Source of the DNA: Candidatus Woesearchaeota archaeon
GTDB lineage: Archaea > Nanobdellota > Nanobdellia > Woesearchaeales > JACPBV01
Length of the DNA stretch: 53,512 nucleotides
Assembly: GCA_019323195.1 (NCBI GenBank)
Contig: JAHWHQ010000035.1
Coordinates: forward strand, 1 to 53,512
Direction: 5' to 3'
The notes under the pieces were generated by a model. That model searched no databases and was not told the origin of the DNA. It was given only the letters and a program-made list of their open reading frames with translations. The number at the start of each line of letters is the position of its first letter. The first letter of the stretch is position 1. Positions 1 to 5,829 of this stretch are shown piece by piece. A program made the translations under genes and the position numbers.

Positions 1-375
1 ATGGAGGTCGAGCATATAGGGCTGAGCAGCGACATAGCAGCTGCCCTGGCAGGAAGGCCTGAGATAGATACAACGTCAAAGGCTAACGACACCTATTCAG
101 AGGAGATTGCGCTGGCACAATATAATATGGCGCTGGCGCTTGCCAACCTTAATATATATGTCAGGAGGGGGTTTGCAGCAGATAATGAATTTGACCTTCC
201 TATAATAACATGCGGGGATGCAACACCTGCAGTACCTGTCATATATTTCATGAAATCAGACCAGACAAATATCACTATGCAGGGAGGCTGCATCATCGCA
301 GAGGCAAGAAGCGGCGTTGACATATTGAGGATGAAGGACAGGATGCTTTATTCTGCTCTTGGCATAATGAGGTGA
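1..375 (+). CDS. C-terminal part of a membrane-anchored hypothetical protein (5' end cut by window)
   Basis: The reading frame is open from the first base and ends at 375. Its last ~60 residues align with the end of the next gene: both have PIITC, a spacer, a hydrophobic strand, a lone Cys (GGCIIAEA here, NNCMIVQG there), and end in a GIM(R/P) tail. The downstream paralog has about 130 extra N-terminal residues including a membrane anchor, so the first ATG is probably internal and the true start lies outside the window. The two conserved Cys could form a disulfide in an extracytoplasmic domain (inference). The next gene starts 6 bases after the stop, so the two are co-transcribed. No known family recognised. 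Confidence 0.7.
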   Translation: MEVEHIGLSSDIAAALAGRPEIDTTSKANDTYSEEIALAQYNMALALANLNIYVRRGFAADNEFDLPIITCGDATPAVPVIYFMKSDQTNITMQGGCIIAEARSGVDILRMKDRMLYSALGIMR

Positions 376-381
376 TACCTT

Positions 382-1119
382 TTGGAAGATGTTAATGAGG
401 CTGAGAAAAAGGATGAAGAGATAAAGGAGACAGAGGAGACGAAAGAGACAAAAAAGGAGACAGAAGAGGAAAAAAAGGTATCTGACTGGATGCTGGTGGC
501 TTCTGTTGTTATACTTATCCTTATCATAGGGGTTATAATCGGCCTTAGGTTCTTCAGGAGGCAGGAGGTAATGACAGTACGTGATATGCACCTATTGAAC
601 CTGGATGGGAAGCTGAAGCCCGAAGAGGGGTATATATACAACGGATATTCTTTTGTCTATGCAAACGGGCTTTGGTATACGCAGGTGCAGACAGCATCAG
701 GGACATCGCAGTTTGATATCCCGCTGCATTACGGGCCTGAGCAGCTGGAGGATGTTCCTGTCGAGGGGGAGCTTAATTATACACTGCTTGATTCTGTAAG
801 GGGCGTATATGTTACTTTCGATCCTTTGGGCCCTGAACTGCAGTATGTTGCACTGGCTGTGGGGGAGTTTGACCAGAGCATAACAAAGGCTTTCAATAAG
901 CTGCCTGTCGCTGCCTGCGACAGGAATGAGACAACAGCATGCGCAGGAAGGCCTATCATAACGTGCAATAACACGAAGAACCCTGTCTTTTACCTGCAGC
1001 AGGAGCCAGAGGCAAGGGTGATCCTTGATAACAACTGCATGATCGTCCAGGGAATAGGGCCTGAGATAGTTAGGGCTACTAACAGGCTGCTGCTTGGGCT
1101 TTACGGCATAATGCCATAA
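382..1119 (+). CDS. Single-pass membrane protein, paralog of the preceding gene
   Basis: 245 residues starting at TTG, preceded by GGTGAT at 371-376 that overlaps the stop of the upstream gene. Residues 1-35 are almost entirely Glu/Lys/Thr, a probable cytoplasmic coil. Residues about 37-59 form one transmembrane helix (MLVASVVILILIIGVIIGL). The rest is an extracytoplasmic domain with four Cys (AACDRNETTACAGRPIITC plus NNCMIV). The C-terminal third matches the truncated gene upstream, indicating tandem duplication. Type II topology with a Cys-bearing outer domain would suit a cell-envelope or pilus accessory role, but nothing identifies a function. A pilus ATPase cluster begins 5 kb downstream without direct linkage. 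Confidence 0.8.
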   Translation: MEDVNEAEKKDEEIKETEETKETKKETEEEKKVSDWMLVASVVILILIIGVIIGLRFFRRQEVMTVRDMHLLNLDGKLKPEEGYIYNGYSFVYANGLWYTQVQTASGTSQFDIPLHYGPEQLEDVPVEGELNYTLLDSVRGVYVTFDPLGPELQYVALAVGEFDQSITKAFNKLPVAACDRNETTACAGRPIITCNNTKNPVFYLQQEPEARVILDNNCMIVQGIGPEIVRATNRLLLGLYGIMP

Positions 1120-1181
1120 AAGAGGATATTGGAATTTCCTGCATTTAGGATGAGATTAAACATTTAGGGAGTGAGTTCTTT

Positions 1182-1772
1182 ATGGAACACTATTTTTCTG
1201 AAAAACAGACATCCAGGCTGAGGATAAAGGAGATAAATGAATCTTTAAGGGGGAATTCGTTTAGGTTTTGTACAGGATCAGGGGTCTTTTCTGTCGGAAA
1301 GGTGGATAAGGGGACAGAACTTCTGATAGAGAAATGCCTAATTAAGGAGGGATGGAGGATACTTGACATGGGCTGCGGCTATGGTGCTATCGGCATTTCT
1401 GTTGCAAAAGCATTCCCTTCAGCTAATATCCTCATGGCAGACATAAACCAGAGGGCTGTCAAGCTGAGCAGGAGGAATATTGGGCTGAATAAGGTGGGGA
1501 ATGCGGAAGCTGTGCAGTCTGACCTTTACAAGAGGATTGAAGGAAAGTTCGATTCGATAATAACAAACCCGCCGCAAAAGGCAGGAAAAAGTGTGTGCTT
1601 TGAGATAATAGAAAGGGCAAAGGATTATTTGAAAAAAGATGGCTTGCTGCAGATTGTTGCAAGGCATAACAAGGGCGGCAAAGAGCTTGAGAGAAAGATG
1701 AAAGAGGTTTTCGGAAATGCTGAGGACATAGCAAGAAAATCAGGGTACAGGGTTTATGTTTCTTGTAATTAA
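1182..1772 (+). CDS. RsmC-like class I SAM-dependent methyltransferase
   Basis: 196 residues. The SAM-binding motif I is ILDMGCGYGAIGI (about residues 61-73), the acidic end of strand 2 is MADINQRAV, and the catalytic motif IV is TNPPQKAG (about 127-134), the NPP form used by base-amino methyltransferases of the RsmC/HemK type. The N-terminal VFSVGKVDKGTELLIE segment is typical of the small MTS domain of rRNA guanine-N2 methyltransferases. Likely substrate is rRNA or tRNA guanine, by family; the precise base cannot be read from sequence. The length matches the stand-alone archaeal MTS proteins, which lack the N-terminal half of bacterial RsmC. Start at ATG 1182; 62 bases separate it from the previous gene. 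Confidence 0.85.
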   Translation: MEHYFSEKQTSRLRIKEINESLRGNSFRFCTGSGVFSVGKVDKGTELLIEKCLIKEGWRILDMGCGYGAIGISVAKAFPSANILMADINQRAVKLSRRNIGLNKVGNAEAVQSDLYKRIEGKFDSIITNPPQKAGKSVCFEIIERAKDYLKKDGLLQIVARHNKGGKELERKMKEVFGNAEDIARKSGYRVYVSCN

Positions 1773-1935
1773 AGGGGCAGAAAGACTATTTTTTATGCAA
1801 GAAAAAATATAGCCTAAGGCGACAGTATGACGGAAGAAAACTTTTTGTCGAGCTAGGAGAGCTTTTTAGTAAATTATTCTAGTGGCTTTGGCGTTTTTTT
1901 TGGCTTTGTTTTGGGCTAAAAACAGAAAGTTTTAT

Positions 1936-1964
1936 ATATTAATACCATATTAATTTCATATTAA
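1936..1964 (+). promoter_or_regulatory. TATA box and three phased ATATTAA operator repeats of the toxin-antitoxin operon
   Basis: The heptamer ATATTAA starts at 1936, 1947 and 1958, exactly 11 bp apart, so all three face the same side of the helix. The first overlaps the TATA box (TTTATATATTAA, 1931-1942); the third abuts the ribosome binding site AAGGTGAT before the ATG at 1974. The arrangement suits autorepression by the antitoxin alone or with the toxin, the usual logic of type II systems. Confidence 0.6.
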
Positions 1965-1973
1965 GGTGATATT

Positions 1974-2216
1974 ATGGTACAAGCAATAATAAACATTGAA
2001 GAAGAAACTAATAGAGTTTTGAATATAGTTAAGGCTAAATTTGGGCTAAAAGATAAAAGCGAAGCTATAAATATAATGGCTGAACAATACGAGCAAGAAC
2101 TTCTGGAACCTCAACTTAGACCAGAGTATTTAGAAAAGCTTAAGAAAATAAAGAAAGAGAGGGGAATTCGTTTCAAAAGCGTGGGCGAGTTGAGGAAACA
2201 TATAGAAAATGCGTGA
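1974..2216 (+). CDS. DUF2683-family antitoxin
   Basis: 80 residues. The N-terminal half (QAIINIEEETNRVLNIVKAK, then DKSEAINIMAEQYEQELLEP) has the strand-helix-helix pattern of ribbon-helix-helix antitoxins and is recognisable as the archaeal DUF2683 family, commonly found before RelE-type toxins. The C-terminal basic helix (YLEKLKKIKKERGIRF) is the expected toxin-wrapping part. A good ribosome site (AAGGTGAT) precedes the start, and the gene overlaps the toxin by 8 bases, giving translational coupling. The protein should bind the phased repeats upstream and neutralise the toxin (inference from family). Confidence 0.8.
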   Translation: MVQAIINIEEETNRVLNIVKAKFGLKDKSEAINIMAEQYEQELLEPQLRPEYLEKLKKIKKERGIRFKSVGELRKHIENA

Positions 2217-2475
2217 ATTTGAAATCAAGCCAGAACTTAATAAAAAATTAGTTAAGCTATCCAAGAGGGACAAAAACAGATTCGAAGCAGTGATGAAGAA
2301 AATTGAAGAAGTAGTAAGTTCTGGTGACATTGAACATTATAAGAATTTACGATATGACATGAAAGATTCTAAAAGAGTTCATATTGGTCATTTTGTTTTA
2401 ATCTTTAGTTATGATAAATCTAATGATTTTGTGTCATTTGAAGACTATGACCATCATGATAACATATATGGATAA
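2209..2475 (+). CDS. RelE/YafQ-type mRNA interferase toxin
   Basis: 88 residues. The fold signature of the RelE superfamily is visible: an N-terminal helical hairpin (PELNKKLVKLSKRDKNRFEAVMKKI), then KNLRYDMKDSKRVHIGHFVLIFSYDKSNDFVSFEDYDHHDNIYG, where the alternating strands carry basic residues and the acid/His tail DYDHHDNIY takes the place of the usual C-terminal catalytic His/Tyr. By family it would cut mRNA on the ribosome. It is translationally coupled to the antitoxin by an 8-base overlap. Base composition is more AT-rich than neighbouring housekeeping genes, consistent with recent acquisition. Confidence 0.8.
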   Translation: MREFEIKPELNKKLVKLSKRDKNRFEAVMKKIEEVVSSGDIEHYKNLRYDMKDSKRVHIGHFVLIFSYDKSNDFVSFEDYDHHDNIYG

Positions 2476-2586
2476 AGCCCAAAACCCTTTCCAGATTTAG
2501 CCGATTTTTTTATTGAGTTTATCATATCCTAAGGTGTTGCTTTACGCACCGACCCCTACGAAGCGGGGGGAGGGAAGTATGACGGA

Positions 2587-3144
2587 GGGACGTAACATAT
2601 TCTAGGGGCGACTTTCTCCACTCCTCTTGAGTTTGAAATTGTCATACATCTTCTTTAGAAATATAGTTGGTAAGATTATATGCAACATATAAAATATAAC
2701 ATCAAATTTTTGAATTATATTTGATTTTTGGATAGCTATATCAAATGGATATATTGAGTTATATACTGATAACACTATATAGTAGACTACAAAAGCCCAT
2801 ATAACATAATAGAATGTGTAATATATTGGGATAAAAGAATAAGATTTTGGCATTTTTTTCAAAATAACCATTATTATAAAGAATAGACTTAAAATAAACA
2901 CAGTAGCAGCAATATAGTATAACCAATAATTTAACATAACAAATCCTACTTCCTGAAATTCTTTCCACTTAAGATATATGTCATAATTTCTAAATAACAC
3001 TGTAAATAAATCATGCAATCCAAGGTAGATAATTGCTACAAGATAAAGGATGTAAGTTATTTTAAGTCTCTTATCCATATTGATTATTCAAGTCTAATAT
3101 ATATAAATAAATATCTATAAGTCGCCCTCTTCGCGTTACGTCCC
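2587..3144. repeat. Inverted repeats flanking a membrane-protein gene
   Basis: Left arm 2587-2613 contains GGGACGTAAC, a 9-base spacer and GGGCGACT. Right arm 3120-3144 contains AGTCGCCC, a 7-base spacer and GTTACGTCCC, the exact inverted complement of both blocks. Together they enclose a single gene (2602-3078) whose last codons lie within the left arm. This looks like terminal inverted repeats of a small non-autonomous element carrying a cargo gene; no transposase is present. A pair of foldback ends acting as terminators is the alternative. Confidence 0.5.
2602..3078 (-). CDS. Four-helix membrane protein of unknown function
   Basis: 158 residues with four hydrophobic helices at about 7-27, 46-72, 79-107 and 123-145, rich in Tyr, Ile and Phe. 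The tail is basic (KKMYDNFKLKRSGESRP). Strongly AT-rich composition contrasts with neighbouring genes. The gene lies wholly inside a pair of inverted repeats and directly after a toxin-antitoxin pair, so it may be mobile cargo, for instance an immunity or abortive-infection membrane protein (inference only). No family recognised. Confidence 0.65.
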   Translation of the reverse strand: MDKRLKITYILYLVAIIYLGLHDLFTVLFRNYDIYLKWKEFQEVGFVMLNYWLYYIAATVFILSLFFIIMVILKKMPKSYSFIPIYYTFYYVIWAFVVYYIVLSVYNSIYPFDIAIQKSNIIQKFDVIFYMLHIILPTIFLKKMYDNFKLKRSGESRP

Positions 3145-3191
3145 GAGTAATATTTTGGGTAACAACCAATAAACGAACTGCTACCTCTCAA

Positions 3192-3563
3192 CTAAATAAC
3201 CCTGACACCTTCTCTTGTCAGGGCAACAAGCCTTATCCCCAGGCCGAGATGCAGAAGGGCAGAGATCACTGCCATGTGCTCCCTTCCTTCTCCTGATACG
3301 ATATTAAGGGCAACCTCCAGGTCGCTTATCTTCCCTTCTAACGCTTTCCTTATTTCAGCGGACATCTCTGTTATGGTCTTTCTTGTGTCGATTGCGATTA
3401 TCTCTACTTCTTTTCCTTTGTTGAGGTTTTTGCTTGTAAGCCTGTCCTTAAACAAGCTGGTCGTCACTAAGAAGACCTTATTCCATTCCATGCCTTCTAT
3501 TACCTTTGCAACATGCGCGGATGTCCCTTTTCCTTCGGATAAGCATGCGATCAAGTCTGTCAT
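3192..3563 (-). CDS. Small single-domain CARF-like protein
   Basis: 123 residues with a Rossmann-type alternation: DLIACLSEGKGTSAHVAKVI, KVFLVTTSLFKDRL, VEIIAIDTRKTI, then ALNIVSGEGREHMAVISALLHLGLGIRLVAL. The last segment (small residues, Gly, then a helix starting with an H/M-A-V-I-S-A pattern) resembles strand 4-helix 4 of CARF domains, the ligand-binding site for cyclic oligonucleotides in CRISPR-associated regulators. No effector domain is fused and no CRISPR locus is in view. The transcript is probably leaderless: an AT-rich TTTAAA box lies about 25 bases upstream and is shared with the divergent lipoprotein gene. CARF assignment is by pattern and remains tentative. Confidence 0.55.
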   Translation of the reverse strand: MTDLIACLSEGKGTSAHVAKVIEGMEWNKVFLVTTSLFKDRLTSKNLNKGKEVEIIAIDTRKTITEMSAEIRKALEGKISDLEVALNIVSGEGREHMAVISALLHLGLGIRLVALTREGVRVI

Positions 3564-3628
3564 AATGCGGGGAAATCAGTAAGTTTTAAATAGTTTTTCT
3601 ATCCCATATTGCATAAGAGGTGGTTCAT

Positions 3629-4348
3629 ATGGGGCTTTTCAGCGCTAAGAAAGGTTTACGGAAACTGTGTATTTTAGGGTATATCATTCTGATATTTTCT
3701 GTTTTTATACTGCTGTCAGGATGCATCAAGGTGGAGCAGAGCGGGAGGAAAGTGGCTGAGTCAGAGGACGGGACTGTTGGATACTCCCCAAAGGCGGAAG
3801 AGGAGGCGGAGCCGGAAGAGCCTGAGGAGATTATTAAGATACCTAATGATATAAGGGAGATGCTTGAAAGGGCAGAGAATAAGCTTAAAAGCTATTCCTA
3901 TAATTATAAAGGGCCTGCGAGTGAAATCGCATACCAGGTTTATGTTAACGGGGATAACATGAAGATAGTGCTCCCAAAGGCGAATACCGAGGAAAAGGAC
4001 AAGCGGTATAATACTGTTTATCTTGATATGGCGGAGAAAACAGCACAGGCATACTGTATAGGGTATTCTGCATGCGAGGGCAAGACAGGGAAGATAAAAG
4101 ACCTTGATTATGGGGATACTTATATCGAAACGCCTAAGGACTGGCTTGATAAGATAGAGAGGACAGAGAAGATCGATGAAAGGCGGGTTGAAGGAAGGGA
4201 TGCTGTCTATCTGGAAACAAATGCAGGAAGGATGGTGATAGAGTCCTATTACGGCTTCCTTTACAAGGTGGAAGACGGAAGCAAGGTATGGGAGTTTACA
4301 GATGCTAAATTTAATTCTGTCGGGAAGGAGGATGTGATGCCTTCATAG
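3629..4348 (+). CDS. Secreted lipoprotein, function unknown
   Basis: 239 residues from ATG 3629; a GTG at 3620 is in frame, but AAGAGGTGG at 3615-3623 is correctly spaced as ribosome site for the ATG. The N-terminus has a basic start, a hydrophobic core (ILGYIILIFSVFILL) and lipobox LSGC, so it should be lipid-anchored on the outer face of the membrane. An acidic Glu/Pro linker (EEEAEPEEPEEI) follows. The mature domain (IREMLERAENKLKSYSYNYKGP onward) resembles the outer-membrane lipoprotein carrier-like folds in its alternating strands and late hydrophobic segments, but no signature is decisive. Two Cys (AYCIGYSACEG) could pair. Confidence 0.7.
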   Translation: MGLFSAKKGLRKLCILGYIILIFSVFILLSGCIKVEQSGRKVAESEDGTVGYSPKAEEEAEPEEPEEIIKIPNDIREMLERAENKLKSYSYNYKGPASEIAYQVYVNGDNMKIVLPKANTEEKDKRYNTVYLDMAEKTAQAYCIGYSACEGKTGKIKDLDYGDTYIETPKDWLDKIERTEKIDERRVEGRDAVYLETNAGRMVIESYYGFLYKVEDGSKVWEFTDAKFNSVGKEDVMPS

Positions 4349-4367
4349 CAGGCTGTGCTGTGATTTA

Positions 4368-4455
4368 GTAAAAGACAAAAGTTTTGCATAATTTTGTTTG
4401 TCTTTTACAACTTAGAAGACGAAATCTATCATGCATTACTTATGTCGTCTTCTAA
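4368..4455 (+). ncRNA. Double-hairpin element, copy 1
   Basis: Two adjacent perfect hairpins. Hairpin 1: 12-bp stem 4368-4379 / 4397-4408 around a 17-base loop. Hairpin 2: 11-bp stem 4412-4422 / 4445-4455 around a 22-base loop. A second copy lies at 11846-11935 with similar loop sequences (ATAATTT in loop 1; CTAT and TTACTT in loop 2) but different stem 2 sequence that still pairs, indicating selection for structure. It sits between the lipoprotein and PspC genes. It could be a small RNA, a processed 3' UTR, or a foldback mobile repeat; strand is assigned from loop orientation only. Confidence 0.55.
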
Positions 4456-4497
4456 TTAAGGATAAGCTTTATAAAGTGCCTCTTATTAACCAGGACT

Positions 4498-4926
4498 ATG
4501 TTCAGAACAATATTTTTTCCGCTTAAGATGATGCTTATATTCCCGTTTCTGTTATTTGTCTTTATGTTCTGGGTGTGGATGCTTGTTGATTGTATCAGGT
4601 CTGAATTAAAGGATGCTGACAAGATAATATGGGTCCTTATCATATTCTTCTTTAGCTTTATAGGGGCCCTGATTTACCTTATCTTTGTGAAGCTTAACAG
4701 GAATTATAAAGGTATTTCGGTTAAAATGAAGACGGACAAAAAGATAAAGAAGCTTTATAGGAGCAGAAAAAACAGGATAATAGCAGGTGTCTGCGGAGGG
4801 ATCGGCGAATACTTTAATGTAGACCCTACGCTGATAAGGCTGTTGTGGGTATTTCTTATCTTTATAGGAGGATCAGGGATATTTGCCTATATCATAGCCT
4901 GGATAATAATGCCTGTCAGGGAATAA
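4498..4926 (+). CDS. PLDc_N/PspC-domain membrane protein
   Basis: 142 residues. The N-terminal part (IFPFLLFVFMFWVWMLVDCIRSELKDADKIIWVLIIFFFSFIGALIYLI) is the two-helix PLDc_N-like membrane hairpin with its hallmark acidic turn. The C-terminal 60 residues are a PspC domain: KKLYRSRKNRIIAGVCGGIG, EYFNVDPTLIRLLW, then a terminal helix ending in AWIIMPVRE. PspC proteins sense or respond to membrane stress in bacteria; here the role is inferred by family. The gene is followed after one base by a site-2 protease gene, a plausible functional pair because stress signalling often involves intramembrane cleavage. Confidence 0.85.
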   Translation: MFRTIFFPLKMMLIFPFLLFVFMFWVWMLVDCIRSELKDADKIIWVLIIFFFSFIGALIYLIFVKLNRNYKGISVKMKTDKKIKKLYRSRKNRIIAGVCGGIGEYFNVDPTLIRLLWVFLIFIGGSGIFAYIIAWIIMPVRE

Positions 4927-4927
4927 G

Positions 4928-5494
4928 ATGCTATTGACACTGATGGAGATAGTGGACATAGTAATAATGAGCTTTGCAATAGGCTATATCTTCTCTGATT
5001 TTTTTGTGAGGGAGCCTCTGGAGGGTTATGATCCACTGAAATACTACCAGAAAAAGCCGCTGTTTGAGAATATCAAGTTTGCAGCGATGATAGCTGCTCC
5101 TGCGGTTGTTTTTCACGAGCTGGCGCACAAGTTCGCAGCTATCATGTTCGGGGCGTCTGCCACCCTGCATGCTCCGTATTTCTGGTATGCTGCGGTTGTA
5201 CTGCTAAAGATGATGAACTTTCCGCTGCTGTTCTTTGTAGGAGGTTATGTGAGCCATACGCCTTTGCCGCCATTGCAGTCATCAATAGTGGCAATAGCAG
5301 GGCCGCTCATGAACCTTCTCTTATGGCTGCTTTCAATGGCAGTGGTCAAATACGGGCTGGTTGACAAGAGGTATTATAAGATAGTTGTTGCCATGGGGAA
5401 GATCAACCTGTTCCTGTGCGTGTTTAACATGCTGCCTCTGCCTGCATTTGACGGCTATCATTTCTTTTACGGGCTGTACAGGGCTTTTTTCTGA
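4928..5494 (+). CDS. Site-2 protease-like M50 zinc metalloprotease
   Basis: 188 residues with four or more membrane helices. The zinc-binding motif HELAH lies at residues 63-67, within APAVVFHELAHKFAA. The third ligand motif is MLPLPAFDGYHFF (about 170-182), corresponding to the NPxPxxDG motif of S2P enzymes. Proteolysis within the membrane is expected; the substrate is unknown. At 188 residues it is a minimal core without PDZ or CBS domains. It begins 1 base after the PspC gene stop, so the two form an operon. Confidence 0.88.
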   Translation: MLLTLMEIVDIVIMSFAIGYIFSDFFVREPLEGYDPLKYYQKKPLFENIKFAAMIAAPAVVFHELAHKFAAIMFGASATLHAPYFWYAAVVLLKMMNFPLLFFVGGYVSHTPLPPLQSSIVAIAGPLMNLLLWLLSMAVVKYGLVDKRYYKIVVAMGKINLFLCVFNMLPLPAFDGYHFFYGLYRAFF

Positions 5495-5605
5495 AGGGAT
5501 GATTCAGGGAGTTAAGGCTAATGTGATTTTTTTAGGGAATTATATTATAAAATATATTAAATAATAGAAAGTATTATAAAGTACATAATGTAATATATTT
5601 CAAAA

Positions 5606-5749
5606 ATGGGCAAGAAGCCGATATCAGCAACCATTGATGAGGAGCTTATAGCCTGGATAGGCCAGAAGATAAAAGACAAGACAAGGTTCAGGAATAAGTC
5701 GCATCTTATCGAGATTGCGCTGGAAAGGCTTAGAAAAGAGGATAAGTGA
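5606..5749 (+). CDS. Small ribbon-helix-helix DNA-binding protein
   Basis: 47 residues. The pattern is PISATIDEELIAWIGQKI (strand and first helix), a short turn, then FRNKSHLIEIALERLRKE (second helix), the CopG/MetJ-type ribbon-helix-helix with the usual T/I-x-I-D strand. The upstream region has an AT-rich TATA-like stretch (5540-5595) and no clear ribosome site, so a leaderless transcript is likely. It is placed between the site-2 protease and the pilus ATPase genes on the same strand, so it may regulate the secretion cluster (inference). Confidence 0.75.
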   Translation: MGKKPISATIDEELIAWIGQKIKDKTRFRNKSHLIEIALERLRKEDK

Positions 5750-5829
5750 GCAGCTGATATTGCGTAAGGCATTGCAGAATGGCTGTAAATAAAGGAATGA
5801 TATTATTATCTTAAAAAGAGGCTGGAAGA

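Larger units (their letters stand above)
1824..2586. repeat. 11-bp direct repeats flanking the toxin-antitoxin module
   Basis: AGTATGACGGA occurs at 1824-1834 and again at 2576-2586, bracketing the toxin-antitoxin pair. Both copies are preceded by CCTAAGG, 4 bases upstream in the left copy (1813-1819) and about 43 bases upstream in the right copy. This could be a remnant of a duplicated integration site or of a repeat family. The match is short, so chance or old duplication remains possible. Confidence 0.4.

Noticed and set aside
3600..3640. GTG start at 3620 for the lipoprotein gene
   Set aside because: The GTG is part of the ribosome binding site AAGAGGTGG for the ATG at 3629; the same reasoning moves the starts at 20153 and 21519 inward.
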